NCBI GenBank assembly: GCA_910589165.1
Contig: CAJUSP010000001.1
Span: forward strand, 160,781 to 224,780
Direction of reading: 5' to 3'
Source of the DNA: an uncultured Adlercreutzia sp.
GTDB lineage: Bacteria > Actinomycetota > Coriobacteriia > Coriobacteriales > Eggerthellaceae
Length of the DNA stretch: 64,000 bases
Shown: positions 39,401 to 47,082 of the stretch, piece by piece
Layout: each line of letters starts with the position of its first letter
How positions within the stretch are numbered: position 1 is the stretch's first letter
The notes under the pieces: generated by a model
What the model was told of the DNA's origin: nothing
The model's input: only the letters and a program-made list of their open reading frames with translations
The model's database searches: none
Program-made: the position numbers and the translations under genes

Positions 39401-39998
39401 GGAGGGCCCGGCGCTGACGGCCATCCGGTTCGCCACGCCCATCGAGGGCCTGACGATAAATTACGCGGCCGACAACGGCGCGGGCTTCGGCGAGATGGTC
39501 GCCTCCGACGACATCACCGGCGAGCTGATGGAGCCCATGGTGAGCCTGCAGGCCTCGCTCTCCGGCGAGGCGGCCGCCGGGCGCGGCATCGAGTACCGCG
39601 CCTACGTGCAGGATGCCGGCTGGACGCCCTGGGCCCGCGACGGCGAGGCCACCCAGGCCTCGGGGGACGCCCCGGTGCTCGCCGTGGAGGCGCGTTTGAC
39701 GGGCGGCGCCGCTGATGGCTCCGGCGCGACGGACGGTGCCACCGGTACCACGGATTCCGACGGTGCTGGCAAGGACGGCGCCAAGGCGGACAAGCTCGCC
39801 GCGACGGGCGATGGCGCATCTGCTATGCTGGCAGGGGCCCTCGCGGCTGCCGCCATGGCTGCGGCGCTCATGGCCTGGGCCGCACGCTGCCGCCGTGCTG
39901 GCCGCCTCGCGCCGGCCACCCGGACTGCCGCGAGCCAGGCCGCATCGGGGCCGCGCCGGCGTGCGAACGGCTTGGGCGCCCCCGAGAGGCGCCGCTAG
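36417..39998 (+). CDS. Large surface-anchored beta-solenoid-like protein with LAATGD anchor
   Basis: The 1193-residue protein has a signal peptide (ALALVLALGLGLPVAAFG) and a low-complexity Gly/Ala/Glu/Thr segment to about residue 160. Two long runs of short beta-turn repeats follow. Residues ~205-340 show ASLTGANG, GASTLTIAEGADVSL and GASLTLLGAGSLQVTGG; residues ~500-800 show GVLTITGTVNVS, GTFIMRSGTLEVE and VLVTGGTLDMTDG. This is typical of right-handed beta-helix or carbohydrate-binding-domain proteins. An Asp-rich segment near 835 (DDDFEGDFDDDFEGE) could bind Ca2+. The anchor is LAATGD (from residue 1127), a hydrophobic helix and an unusually long basic tail. AAGGAG precedes the ATG. The stretch from about 37.9 to 38.7 kb has visibly lower GC and rarer codons (ATA, AGG, CTA). 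It is likely an adhesin or glycan binder. Confidence 0.85.
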   Translation: MSTRTMESGKRRRAAAGRAALALVLALGLGLPVAAFGTGEGSATSFGEELSDVPGPAENAGALATAADEGAGSAGKAGSGTGTTGEADENAGVAGKTGGSAAPTGETDGAAGEGADAGLGDGASGEKEPARDGGSDNASAGGELATVDADGAPAAAPAGVQAAPLDAATTVKVGEQLYLKEQNGRTTYSTEAGGANPTVYTGPIALEFTGSSASVTVEGAANIVIAKDASLTGANGGPVFDFKSGASTLTIAEGADVSLTGADGYAAIRVIEGASLTLLGAGSLQVTGGDDSPAIGLGNYDYDSFGTVRLAMTGSLQLQGAGYAPAMGDIIGDGLSGMVEICAGSPELASGNSWDGSPINADRATVTGGNFVLPTQTDPELKGTYKTGPANEFAVTSVQLAGLPAGTDLTKAGLVIGDDAVFDPGFFAVGEDGTSTGYNVIGFNPLAEGAAPRVYLPASESVKAGAKVQFMLGDDLYDGVLETDGEGLKVTLLYFPKDYVETGEENPTVDISRAHEGIQLRNERGLQKQYWSDRLKGWVNYRGVLTITGTVNVSPLANAGIEVVSGSHTVNLRNTTISTSFIPAISVQSGASVEFVLFGSNKLETGEERYREALPTVYIAENATCTLSGKGKLTVSNTNRPDSHDEFSAATIGSGGSNRYGEASYANGGTFIMRSGTLEVETFMPLSPAIGAGCGATFESVIIAGGKLVTHGSWFPIGGGPQFSDRSSEGLVRSVLVTGGTLDMTDGPSFNECLFNKVESLVITGGSVIGPDGAIGQTAAQAVAAPLSAMAFDAPVSDSAVSLADDGGAVALAEEGSADVDADGVADADDGSSGIDDDFEGDFDDDFEGEADPAVPVNAFGEELVPVTFTGLPADTNLADIGFHIVNIDLNETERGLGDPVAVNEYGVYDVVTTDDGSMAFYLTNGQAYRRLVLAAWDGGTYAGMIAPDADGAMACAMRPTDATLFYEGHTFEDGWLCEDADIFWATDGSITGSEEGPALTAIRFATPIEGLTINYAADNGAGFGEMVASDDITGELMEPMVSLQASLSGEAAAGRGIEYRAYVQDAGWTPWARDGEATQASGDAPVLAVEARLTGGAADGSGATDGATGTTDSDGAGKDGAKADKLAATGDGASAMLAGALAAAAMAAALMAWAARCRRAGRLAPATRTAASQAASGPRRRANGLGAPERRR

Positions 39999-40023
39999 CC
40001 CGACAGCCCTATCCGAACACCCC

Positions 40024-40046
40024 GGGCCCGCTACGGCGGGCCCTTT
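40024..40046 (+). terminator. Weak terminator between surface gene and response regulator
   Basis: GGGCCCGC (40024-40031) pairs perfectly with 40036-40043 around TACG and is followed by only three T, so partial read-through into the two-component genes is plausible. Confidence 0.55.
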
Positions 40047-40066
40047 CCGAAGAGAACGGAGCGCCC

Positions 40067-40777
40067 ATGCGTCTCGCCGTGTGCGACGATGAACCCGCAG
40101 CCCGCGATGAGCTGGCCGGGCTGCTGCGCGCCTGGGCCGAGCGCGAGGGGCGCACCGTTGAGGTGGCCTGCTACGCCACGGCCGATGACTTCCTCGCCGC
40201 CGCCCACGGCGCCTTCTTCGACGCCGTGTTCATGGACGTGTACCTGGGCGAGGGCCTGGGCACCCAGGCGGTGGCCTCGCTGGGCGACGAGCAGCGCCGT
40301 CGCACCGTGTTCGTGACCACGAGCCCCGACCACGCCATTGAGGCCTACGGCCTGCGGGCCGCCCACTATCTGGTGAAGCCCGTGACGCCGGAGGTGGTGG
40401 CCGAGGCCCTCGCCCGCTGCCTTCCCGACGACGCCCCGCGCACGCTGACCGTGCGCACCGCCACCGGCCCGGTGCCGGTGCCCGAGGCCGCCATCAGCTA
40501 CATCGAGGTGCGCAACAAGGTATGCGAGCTGCACACCGACCGGGGTCTGCTGCGCACCTACACGAGCCTCGACGCCCTCACTGAAGCGCTGGACCCCGAG
40601 CGGTTCCTCAGGGTCCAGCGCAGCTTCATCGTGAACATGGCGCGTGTGAGCCTGTTCGGCTCGGGCAGCGTGGAAATGGACGACGGCACCATCATCTCGC
40701 TTTCGCGGGGCAACCGCACCGAGCTGCGCGAGCGCTACCAGCGCTTCCTGTTCGCCATGGCCCGGGGGCTGCGATGA
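40067..40777 (+). CDS. LytTR-family response regulator
   Basis: The 236-residue protein has a receiver domain (acidic pair Asp7/Asp8, phosphoacceptor Asp57 in AVFMDVYLG, Thr84, Lys104 in YLVKPVTPE). A LytTR DNA-binding domain follows from about residue 130 (ISYIEVRNKVCELHTDRGLLRTYTSLDAL, FLRVQRSFIVNMARVSLF). LytTR regulators bind paired direct repeats and often control surface or secreted factors. It overlaps the kinase gene by 4 bases (ATGA), lies 69 bases after one surface gene, and the pair is followed by another. GGAG precedes the ATG. Confidence 0.95.
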   Translation: MRLAVCDDEPAARDELAGLLRAWAEREGRTVEVACYATADDFLAAAHGAFFDAVFMDVYLGEGLGTQAVASLGDEQRRRTVFVTTSPDHAIEAYGLRAAHYLVKPVTPEVVAEALARCLPDDAPRTLTVRTATGPVPVPEAAISYIEVRNKVCELHTDRGLLRTYTSLDALTEALDPERFLRVQRSFIVNMARVSLFGSGSVEMDDGTIISLSRGNRTELRERYQRFLFAMARGLR

Positions 40778-42129
40778 TGGCCGCCGTGTTCGCGCGCCTG
40801 CTGCTGGGCTACCTGGCGCAGGTGGTTCCCTTCGCCGTGCTGGCCCTGTACCCCTATCGCGATCAGCTGCGCTTGGCGCCGCGGCCGGCGGCGGCGCTCA
40901 CGGCGGCTCTGGTGGGTGCGCTCGGCATCTTGTTCGCCGGGGTGGGATGCTCGGCTGCGGCGGTGCTTCCGCCGGCCATGGAACTGTACAACGTGGTGAA
41001 CGCCGCGTTCTTCGTGGCGCTTTTGCCCTGCCTGGGCTACTACTGGGCCCTGGTGCGTGCGCCGTGGCAGGAGAAGCTCTTCATCTTTGACTTCGCGCTG
41101 ACGAGCGCCTGGGCGGTGACGGCGGCGTGCAACCTGTTCGCCACCGGCCAGCTGGACGCGGCCGGCTACGACGGCCTGCCCTACCGCAGCTGGACCCTAT
41201 GGCTGCTGCTGGGCGCGAACGCCGTGGCGCTGCCAGTGTTGATGGCGGTGCTGCACCGGTGCTTTCTGCCCGTGCGTGACGGGCTCTCGGTTCGGGAGAG
41301 CAGCCTTCTAGCGGCGCTTTCGGCCGTGCTGTTCGTGCTGCTGGCGGCCGTGTTCGCCTGCATCAGCTTCTCATCGCTGGTGAATGCGGTGGCCGTGGCG
41401 CTCTTCTGCCTGCTTCTGGTGCTGGTGGTGTTCATCTACAGTGCGGTGCTCCTTACCGTGCGCGCCGCCCACGACCAGATGGCCGCGCGGCGGGCGGCCG
41501 ACGACGTGGCGCTTTTGGCCGCCGTGCAGGCCGAGCAGTACGAGAGCCTGTGCGCCGCCCTTGAGACCGACCGCCGCGTGCGCCACGACGTGCGCCACAA
41601 CCTGGTGGCCATCCGGGGGCGCCTGGCGGCGGGCGACAGGCTCGGGGCGATGCGGCAGCTCGACGACTACCTGGCGCTGATGGAGCCGCTCGCTGTGACG
41701 CGCTACGGCGCCGACGACACGCTGAACGCCCTGCTCAGCCATTACGGCCGCAAGGCCGAGGAGGCGGGCGTGGCCTTCGAGGCGCGCGTGTCGCTGCCGG
41801 GAAAGCTGCCGCTGCCCGACACCGATGTGGCCGTGCTGGTGGGCAACGCGCTGGAAAACGCCCTGGCCGCCGCTGTCGATGCCGCACCCGAGAGGCGCTT
41901 CATCCGCGTGGCCGTGGCGCAATCGGGCCACATGCTGGCTTTCACCGTCGACAACGGCTATGCCGGCGCGCTTGTGCCCGAGGGCGCCGCCTTTCGCTCG
42001 ACGAAGCCGGGCCACGAGGGGCTCGGCCTGCGCAGCATCGCCGCCATCGCCGAGCGCCACGGAGGCGCGGCCGCCTTCTCTTGCGAGCCCGGCATTTTCC
42101 ACGCCTCGGTTATGCTGCAGGACCGCTAG
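40774..42129 (+). CDS. GHKL-type (AgrC-like) sensor histidine kinase
   Basis: The 451-residue protein has six to seven N-terminal transmembrane helices (residues ~5-230). A short dimerisation helix carries the phosphoacceptor His271 in DRRVRHDVRHNLVAI, and the GHKL ATPase domain shows VLVGNALENALAAAV (N box), FTVDNGY and GHEGLGLRSIAAIAERHGG. This layout matches AgrC/ComD-type kinases that sense peptides, but no peptide precursor or AgrB-like processing gene is adjacent, so the signal is unknown. It is co-transcribed with and coupled to the LytTR regulator. Confidence 0.93.
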   Translation: MMAAVFARLLLGYLAQVVPFAVLALYPYRDQLRLAPRPAAALTAALVGALGILFAGVGCSAAAVLPPAMELYNVVNAAFFVALLPCLGYYWALVRAPWQEKLFIFDFALTSAWAVTAACNLFATGQLDAAGYDGLPYRSWTLWLLLGANAVALPVLMAVLHRCFLPVRDGLSVRESSLLAALSAVLFVLLAAVFACISFSSLVNAVAVALFCLLLVLVVFIYSAVLLTVRAAHDQMAARRAADDVALLAAVQAEQYESLCAALETDRRVRHDVRHNLVAIRGRLAAGDRLGAMRQLDDYLALMEPLAVTRYGADDTLNALLSHYGRKAEEAGVAFEARVSLPGKLPLPDTDVAVLVGNALENALAAAVDAAPERRFIRVAVAQSGHMLAFTVDNGYAGALVPEGAAFRSTKPGHEGLGLRSIAAIAERHGGAAAFSCEPGIFHASVMLQDR

Positions 42130-42155
42130 GGCGACACCCGCCGGCGCGCCGCCAG

Positions 42156-42218
42156 TTCGCGAAACGCACGGTTGAGGGTGCGGAATGCAGAAGCGGCCGG
42201 CCGGTTGCGCGCGATAAT
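42156..42218 (+). promoter_or_regulatory. Shared upstream element of LxxTGD surface genes, copy 3
   Basis: TTCGCGAAACGCACGG begins at 42156 and the conserved block ends AATGCAG at 42190, as in copies 1 and 2. The second half (GTTTCGG) is not conserved here; instead a -10-like GATAAT occurs at 42213-42218, 41 bases before the ATG. Confidence 0.65.
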
Positions 42219-42258
42219 GGATACTTACCCTTTACGCGACACCGACAGGAGGCGCCCC

Positions 42259-44919
42259 ATGGCTGTCAACCGTCCCTCTTACGGCTTTCCGGCGGAAAGT
42301 CCCTGCGTACCCGAAAGCGTGCCCGCGGCCCGTTGCCGCGGCCTGAAGGCGCTCGTACTCGGCCTTCTTGCAACCTTGCTCGCGCTGGTGCTTATGCCGG
42401 CGGCCGCCCAGCCTGCCTATGGCGCCGACGCCTACGCCGACGCCATCGAGGCCCCGGAAACCGGCGTGCACATCGGCGAGAGCACCGCGGCCACGACGTG
42501 GAAGACAACGTGGAGCAGCGGGGGCGTGACGGCGTGGGGCTTTATCCACTACGAGCCCGCGGCCGAGGGAGGACGCGCGACAATCACCCTCGACAACGTC
42601 GTCTACGAATCAAGCGCCACCGCGCTTTCGGCCGACCTGCTCGATACGCCCATCGACATTCGGCTGATAGGCGAGAGCAAGCTGACTTCGACGAGCGAGG
42701 GTATGGGCACGTCGTCGGCGCTGCGCCTGGCGTCGCCGAACGTTACCATCACAGGGCCCGGAACGCTGGAGCTGGCCGCCGAGGGCGAGGCCCTCTTCAT
42801 CGTCGACCCCACGACCGTCCCCGCCCCTGCGTCCGCTGACGCGCCGCGCGCGACGGCGTTTGCGGGGCTCACGCTGAAGAACTGCGTGGTGAAGGTGAGC
42901 TCCGGCTACGCCAATCGCTTCGCGGTGCGCTGCGGCGAGTGGAACGTGAACATCCCGGAAGAGAATACCGGGCATTCTGTCGTCAACCAGAATTACGCTA
43001 ACCCCGCCTACGCCAAGCCGCTCACCCTTGACGGCGCGTCCCTTCAGGTGACGGGGAATAACCGCGGCGTGTACGCGGAGCTTTCCACCGACAGCGCGGG
43101 GCACTCCTTCGCCGCCCTGAACGCGGTCATGCCGGAGCTCGATACGCCGACAGGCCTCACCGGCGCCCTCATCGTGGGCGATACGGGCCGCATCTACGGC
43201 TCGGGCAGTGCGCCGGTGGCGGCGCCGAGCCAAGACGTCACCATTCCGGCGGGCATGGCCCTTACCGTGCAAAGCGATGCCAAGCTTGCGATGGCCGCCG
43301 GAAAGGAGCTCGAGGTGCAGGGCTCGCTTGCCGTTGAGCGCGGTGCCACGGTAGAGGGCAGCGGCTTGTCTGTCGGCGCTTCTGGTTCCCCTTCCAGCTC
43401 TGTTTCCGTTGAGGCTGGCGGCACGCTCGCGCTTTCCGACGAGGGCTTAAGCTTCATCTACCGGGGCGCCACGCTGGCCAACGCGGGCACGGCAACCCTT
43501 GCGGGCGGCCTGATAAACTGCGGCACCCTGCGCAACGAGCAGGGCGGCACGCTCACCGTCGACGCCTTCTTCAACAACGGAACCGAAAGCGCGGGCGGCA
43601 CCGTCGTGAACTACGGCGAGATGAAGCTTAACGGCGACAACGACAACTACGGCACCATCGAGAACCACCACTGGCTCGACTTTAACGGCATCATGCGCAA
43701 CCACGGCACCATTACCGACTACGGCGAGGGCGTGGTGAGCAGCACGGCCTTTGAGGGCAACCCGGTGCAGATGGAAGTGCCCGACCCCTGCGACGGCCTG
43801 ACCATTACCGTCGATCTTGCCCCTACGCGCTTCATCACGAAAGGCGCCGATGGGGGCCAGGGCAGCATCCTGGTCACGCCGCCCGAGGACGGCGGCCCGC
43901 TGACTATCGAACTGGAAAACGCCGTGGTGAATGCCGGCACCGAGGCGGCGCTGATGATAGCCAGCGACGACGCGCCCGTCCGCATTGTGCTGAAGGGCGA
44001 AAACAGGCTCGAAGGGCGTCGCGGTATGAACATCGGCGCCGCCCAGGTGACTATCGAGGGGCCTGGCAGCCTTGAGGTTCGTGGCACCCGCGCCATCGTC
44101 GTGCGCGACCCTTCGGGCGCCGAGGGCCTCGCGCAGCTCACCTTGTCCGGGGGCACCGTGCGGGCCGAGGGCGTCTTCGGCATTCAGGCGCCGAGCGTTG
44201 CCCTCGAGGGCGGCACGCTGGTGGCCCGCGGCACGAAGATCGAGGGCGTGAGCGTGCCCGACGAGGTGGTACCCACGGGCATCGTGGCTCAGAAGCTGAC
44301 GGGCGCGGGCAACGCCTTCGTGGTGGCCAGCTCGGTGGCAGCCCCAGGCGAAGACGACGAGCTGGCCGAGCTGCCCCTCGACGACTTCACCTCCGGCGTG
44401 CTCATCGTGGGCGACGAGGGCACGCTGCACGGCGACCATGTGACGCTTTCTGCCGATGCCGCCGTGCCCGAGGGCGCCACGCTGGAGATTCCCGCCGGCA
44501 CCACGCTCACGGTGCCCGAGGGCGTAACCCTTACCAACGACGGGCTCATCAACCTCTACGGCACGCTGGACGTACAGGGCCGCCTGGCGAACAACGGCAC
44601 CATCCACGTGTTCAAGGGTGCCGAGCTTACGGCCCTCGACGGCACGCTGGAGGACAACGGCGAAATCCTGTGGGACGAGAAGCCTGCCGAGAACCCCGAT
44701 GGGGAGGCGGGCTCTGAAGGCGACGCCGGCAAGGACGACGCCGACAAGGAAGGCGCCGCGGGCGCCACCGACAAGAAGGACGGGAAAACTGACGGAAAGA
44801 AGGACGACCTCTCTCAGACGGGCGATAGGGCTGCTGCCGTCGGCGTCGCCTTGACAGTCGCTGCCCTCGCAGCCGGCGCCCTTTGCCTTCGCTCCCGCCG
44901 TGCCCAACACCTCCGCTAG
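42259..44919 (+). CDS. Surface-anchored beta-solenoid-like protein with LSQTGD anchor
   Basis: The 886-residue protein has a signal peptide (LVLGLLATLLALVLMPAAAQPAYG). Two modules resemble bacterial carbohydrate-binding/beta-helix domains: residues ~60-200 (ATITLDNVVYESS, VTITGPGTLELAAEG) and ~515-660 (LTIELENAVVNAG, VTIEGPGSLEVRG). Between them lie short Asn-Gly beta-turn repeats (VVNYGEMKLNG, NYGTIENHH, NHGTITDYG). An acidic/Lys-rich linker leads to LSQTGD (from residue 851), a hydrophobic helix and a basic end. The ATG at 42259 follows ACAGGAGG; a longer frame from 42172 would cover the conserved promoter element. It is similar in plan to the 36417 product but distinct in sequence. It is a likely glycan-binding surface protein. 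Confidence 0.85.
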   Translation: MAVNRPSYGFPAESPCVPESVPAARCRGLKALVLGLLATLLALVLMPAAAQPAYGADAYADAIEAPETGVHIGESTAATTWKTTWSSGGVTAWGFIHYEPAAEGGRATITLDNVVYESSATALSADLLDTPIDIRLIGESKLTSTSEGMGTSSALRLASPNVTITGPGTLELAAEGEALFIVDPTTVPAPASADAPRATAFAGLTLKNCVVKVSSGYANRFAVRCGEWNVNIPEENTGHSVVNQNYANPAYAKPLTLDGASLQVTGNNRGVYAELSTDSAGHSFAALNAVMPELDTPTGLTGALIVGDTGRIYGSGSAPVAAPSQDVTIPAGMALTVQSDAKLAMAAGKELEVQGSLAVERGATVEGSGLSVGASGSPSSSVSVEAGGTLALSDEGLSFIYRGATLANAGTATLAGGLINCGTLRNEQGGTLTVDAFFNNGTESAGGTVVNYGEMKLNGDNDNYGTIENHHWLDFNGIMRNHGTITDYGEGVVSSTAFEGNPVQMEVPDPCDGLTITVDLAPTRFITKGADGGQGSILVTPPEDGGPLTIELENAVVNAGTEAALMIASDDAPVRIVLKGENRLEGRRGMNIGAAQVTIEGPGSLEVRGTRAIVVRDPSGAEGLAQLTLSGGTVRAEGVFGIQAPSVALEGGTLVARGTKIEGVSVPDEVVPTGIVAQKLTGAGNAFVVASSVAAPGEDDELAELPLDDFTSGVLIVGDEGTLHGDHVTLSADAAVPEGATLEIPAGTTLTVPEGVTLTNDGLINLYGTLDVQGRLANNGTIHVFKGAELTALDGTLEDNGEILWDEKPAENPDGEAGSEGDAGKDDADKEGAAGATDKKDGKTDGKKDDLSQTGDRAAAVGVALTVAALAAGALCLRSRRAQHLR

Positions 44920-45239
44920 GGGTGCAGGCTTCGGCCGAACCCGGTGTGCGGCGCTTCGAAAACTGACCTTTCACCTTGGGTTTTGGGAATCTTTTCAGGT
45001 TGTTTAAAGGTATGTGGGGGTTATGTTTTGGGGGTGTGCGGTCTGTGTGATTCGCTTCACGGTTCTCGCGCGCGCTGAAATAATGGCGGACGAACCTAAC
45101 GAAAAGGTTACAATACCCAGTTAGCGCTTGGGACGCTACGCTCGCAAGGCCCCCGGAGGGAGCGGGCGCGGGCGAGGCGGCCGGGCAAAGGATGCGCAGG
45201 CAGAGGGCTTGCGCAGTGTCGTGAAAGGTTGAGGGATTA
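44920..45239. other. Intergenic region upstream of the prsA-like gene
   Basis: This 320-base gap has no gene. A TACAAT at 45109-45114 is a candidate -10 with a ~125-base leader. In the leader, TGCGCAGGC and GCTTGCGCA (about 45192-45216) can form a hairpin. The stretch 44990-45040 is G/T-rich on the plus strand. I see no clear terminator for the surface gene. Confidence 0.45.
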
Positions 45240-46640
45240 ATGAAATTCACCTCGTTTGTTAAGAGCTCTGCTCTGAAGGGTGCCGGCGCTGCCATGCTGA
45301 CCGTCGCTCTCGGCGCCGGTCTCGTGGGCTGCGGCGGCAGCGGTGCCGGCGGCGGCGCGGTGGCCGCGACGGTCAACGGCCAGCAGATCATGGAGCAGAC
45401 CGTCACCGATTACATCGCCGACTTCCGTGCCAACACCTCGCTTGAGACCGACGAGGCTTGGGGCGAGTGGATGGTCACCAACGGCTACACCCCCGAGACC
45501 GTCCGCGAGGAGGTCATCGACTACTACATCAACCAGGACCTCTACGATCAGGCCGCCAGCGAGTACAGCGTGACCGTCGAGCAGGCCGACATCGACGCCG
45601 CCATGGAGGAGACCAAGGCGATGTTCGAGTCCGACGAGGCCTTCCAGCAGGCGCTCGAGGCCTCCAACATGACCGAGGAGTCCTACATCGAGGACGTCAT
45701 CCGTCCGAACCTGCTGCAGACCAAGCTCGCCGAGGCCGTCTCGGCTGCTGAGGGCGGTGCCGAGGGCGACGACGCCCTGCTGGCTCAGGCCCAGGCCATG
45801 GCCGACCAGATGAACGGCGCGAAGCGCTCGAGCCACATTCTGCTGCAGGCGGAAGACGGCGAGGACGACGAGGCTCTGGCCGCCCGCGCCCAGGCGCTGC
45901 TCGACCAGATTAACGCCGGCGAGATCTCCTTCGAGGACGCCGTGGCCCAGAACTCCACCGACACCGGCTCCGCTGCCAACGGCGGCGATGTGGGTTGGGA
46001 CAAGCTCGCTTCCTTCGTGACCGAGTACCAGGAGGCCGTGGACGGCCTTGAGAAGGACCAGATGGTGTCCGCCCCGGTGAAGAGCGAGTACGGCTACCAC
46101 ATCATCAAGGTGACCGATGTGTACGAGGTGCCGGCTGAGGGCATTACCTCGCTCGACCAGGTGCCCACTGAGTTCCAGGAGTACCTGGCCTACATGCAGC
46201 AGAGCAACGACTCCCAGAACTTCTCCACCTGGTTCCAGGAGTATCGCGATGCCGCTACTGTGGAAATCAACCCGATGCCCGAGGGGCTGCCCTACGACAT
46301 CGACCTGACCCCCTATGAGGAGGCCGCCAGCGCTGCCGCCGAGGGCGACGTGAACACCGACGCCACCGCCGAGCCGGTGGACGGCACCGAGGCCACCGCT
46401 GACGAGCAGGCTGCCGCCGACGCTGCCGCCGCCGATGCCGCTGCTGACCAGGCTGCCGCCGACGAGGCGGGCGACGCTGCCGCCGACGCCGACGCCGCGG
46501 GCGACGACGCTGCCGCCAATGCCGATGCCGATGCTGCCGCCGCCGACCAGACGGCCGCCGACCAGGCCGCTGCCGACGCTGCCGCCGACCAGGCTGCCGC
46601 CGACGAGGGCGCTGCCGACCAGGGTGCTGCCCAGGAGTAG
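45240..46640 (+). CDS. PrsA-like peptidyl-prolyl isomerase lipoprotein (foldase)
   Basis: The 466-residue protein has a lipoprotein signal (MLTVALGAGLVGCGGSG, lipobox LVGC), a SurA-N-like helical domain (residues ~40-185, VNGQQIMEQTVTDYI), then a parvulin rotamase domain (~190-300). Rotamase features are RSSHILLQAEDGEDDEALA, ISFEDAVAQNS, GGDVGWDK and PVKSEYGYHIIKVTDVYEV. It should sit on the outer membrane face and help exported proteins fold. The C-terminal ~110 residues are an Ala/Asp/Gln-rich low-complexity tail, unusual for PrsA. GAGGG precedes the ATG. Its place between large exported proteins fits a dedicated folding role. Confidence 0.92.
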   Translation: MKFTSFVKSSALKGAGAAMLTVALGAGLVGCGGSGAGGGAVAATVNGQQIMEQTVTDYIADFRANTSLETDEAWGEWMVTNGYTPETVREEVIDYYINQDLYDQAASEYSVTVEQADIDAAMEETKAMFESDEAFQQALEASNMTEESYIEDVIRPNLLQTKLAEAVSAAEGGAEGDDALLAQAQAMADQMNGAKRSSHILLQAEDGEDDEALAARAQALLDQINAGEISFEDAVAQNSTDTGSAANGGDVGWDKLASFVTEYQEAVDGLEKDQMVSAPVKSEYGYHIIKVTDVYEVPAEGITSLDQVPTEFQEYLAYMQQSNDSQNFSTWFQEYRDAATVEINPMPEGLPYDIDLTPYEEAASAAAEGDVNTDATAEPVDGTEATADEQAAADAAAADAAADQAAADEAGDAAADADAAGDDAAANADADAAAADQTAADQAAADAAADQAAADEGAADQGAAQE

Positions 46641-46666
46641 CAACGCGCTCATAGTCGCTCGACTGC

Positions 46667-46697
46667 AAAGCCCGCGCCACCGTGCGCGGGCTTTTTT
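46667..46697 (+). terminator. Rho-independent terminator of the prsA-like gene
   Basis: AAAGCCCGCGC pairs with GCGCGGGCTTT around a 6-base loop, ending in a run of six T. Confidence 0.92.
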
Positions 46698-46772
46698 GTG
46701 CTCAAAAGCCCTTCACCATGCGGTCATTGCCCTGTCAAATACCTGAGTGAATGGGTAATTACTTCACAGATA

Positions 46773-46906
46773 GGCGACAATTCAGCCATATCTTGGCGAC
46801 AAAAGGCGCCTGATAGGCCGCGCAGAAGCCTCTAAGGTAACGAGAAGGTAACGCCACCGTTTATCTCCCGTTACCTTATAGACAACTGCACGAAAAGTTT
46901 TAGAAT
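46773..46906 (+). promoter_or_regulatory. Promoter of the giant surface protein with repeated operator-like sites
   Basis: AAGGTAACG occurs twice as direct repeats with 11-base spacing (GGTAACG at 46836-46842 and 46847-46853) and once inverted as CGTTACCTT (46869-46877). Immediately after comes TAGACA (46879-46884), 16 bases, then TAGAAT (46901-46906), each one mismatch from consensus -35/-10. Further upstream GGCGACAA repeats at 46773 and 46795. The sites abut the -35, as for a class II activator or repressor. Confidence 0.65.
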
Positions 46907-46962
46907 CGGCCATAAGCGAAATTGTGCGCAAATAGCGGGTTTGACAAGGGAAAATACAAAGT

Positions 46963-46986
46963 CGCCTGCTCAACGTTGAGCAGGCG
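46963..46986. repeat. Perfect 24-bp palindrome in the giant gene's leader
   Basis: CGCCTGCTCAAC is followed directly by its reverse complement, with no spacer. It lies about 50 bases after the predicted transcription start and 96 bases before the chosen start codon. It could be an operator or a leader hairpin. A TTGACA at 46941-46946 is just upstream but has no matching -10. Confidence 0.8.
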
Positions 46987-47082
46987 CATCACCAATCGGC
47001 CTGCTTCTTGGCGCGGGGAATACGAGAAGAGACACGCGAAGCGATGACGAGCCACAAACGAACTACACCGAGGGACGACACG

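Noticed and set aside
44990..45040. G-rich stretch considered as a G-quadruplex or riboswitch
   Set aside because: Only two long G-runs are present, and there is no recognisable aptamer fold.
46390..46637. Ala/Asp/Gln-rich end of the PrsA-like protein considered as a frameshift artefact
   Set aside because: The frame continues to a proper stop followed by a strong terminator, and similar Ala/Asp tails end other proteins in the window.
46963..46986. Palindrome considered as an intrinsic terminator
   Set aside because: It has no loop and no T-tract and lies after, not before, the predicted promoter of the giant gene.
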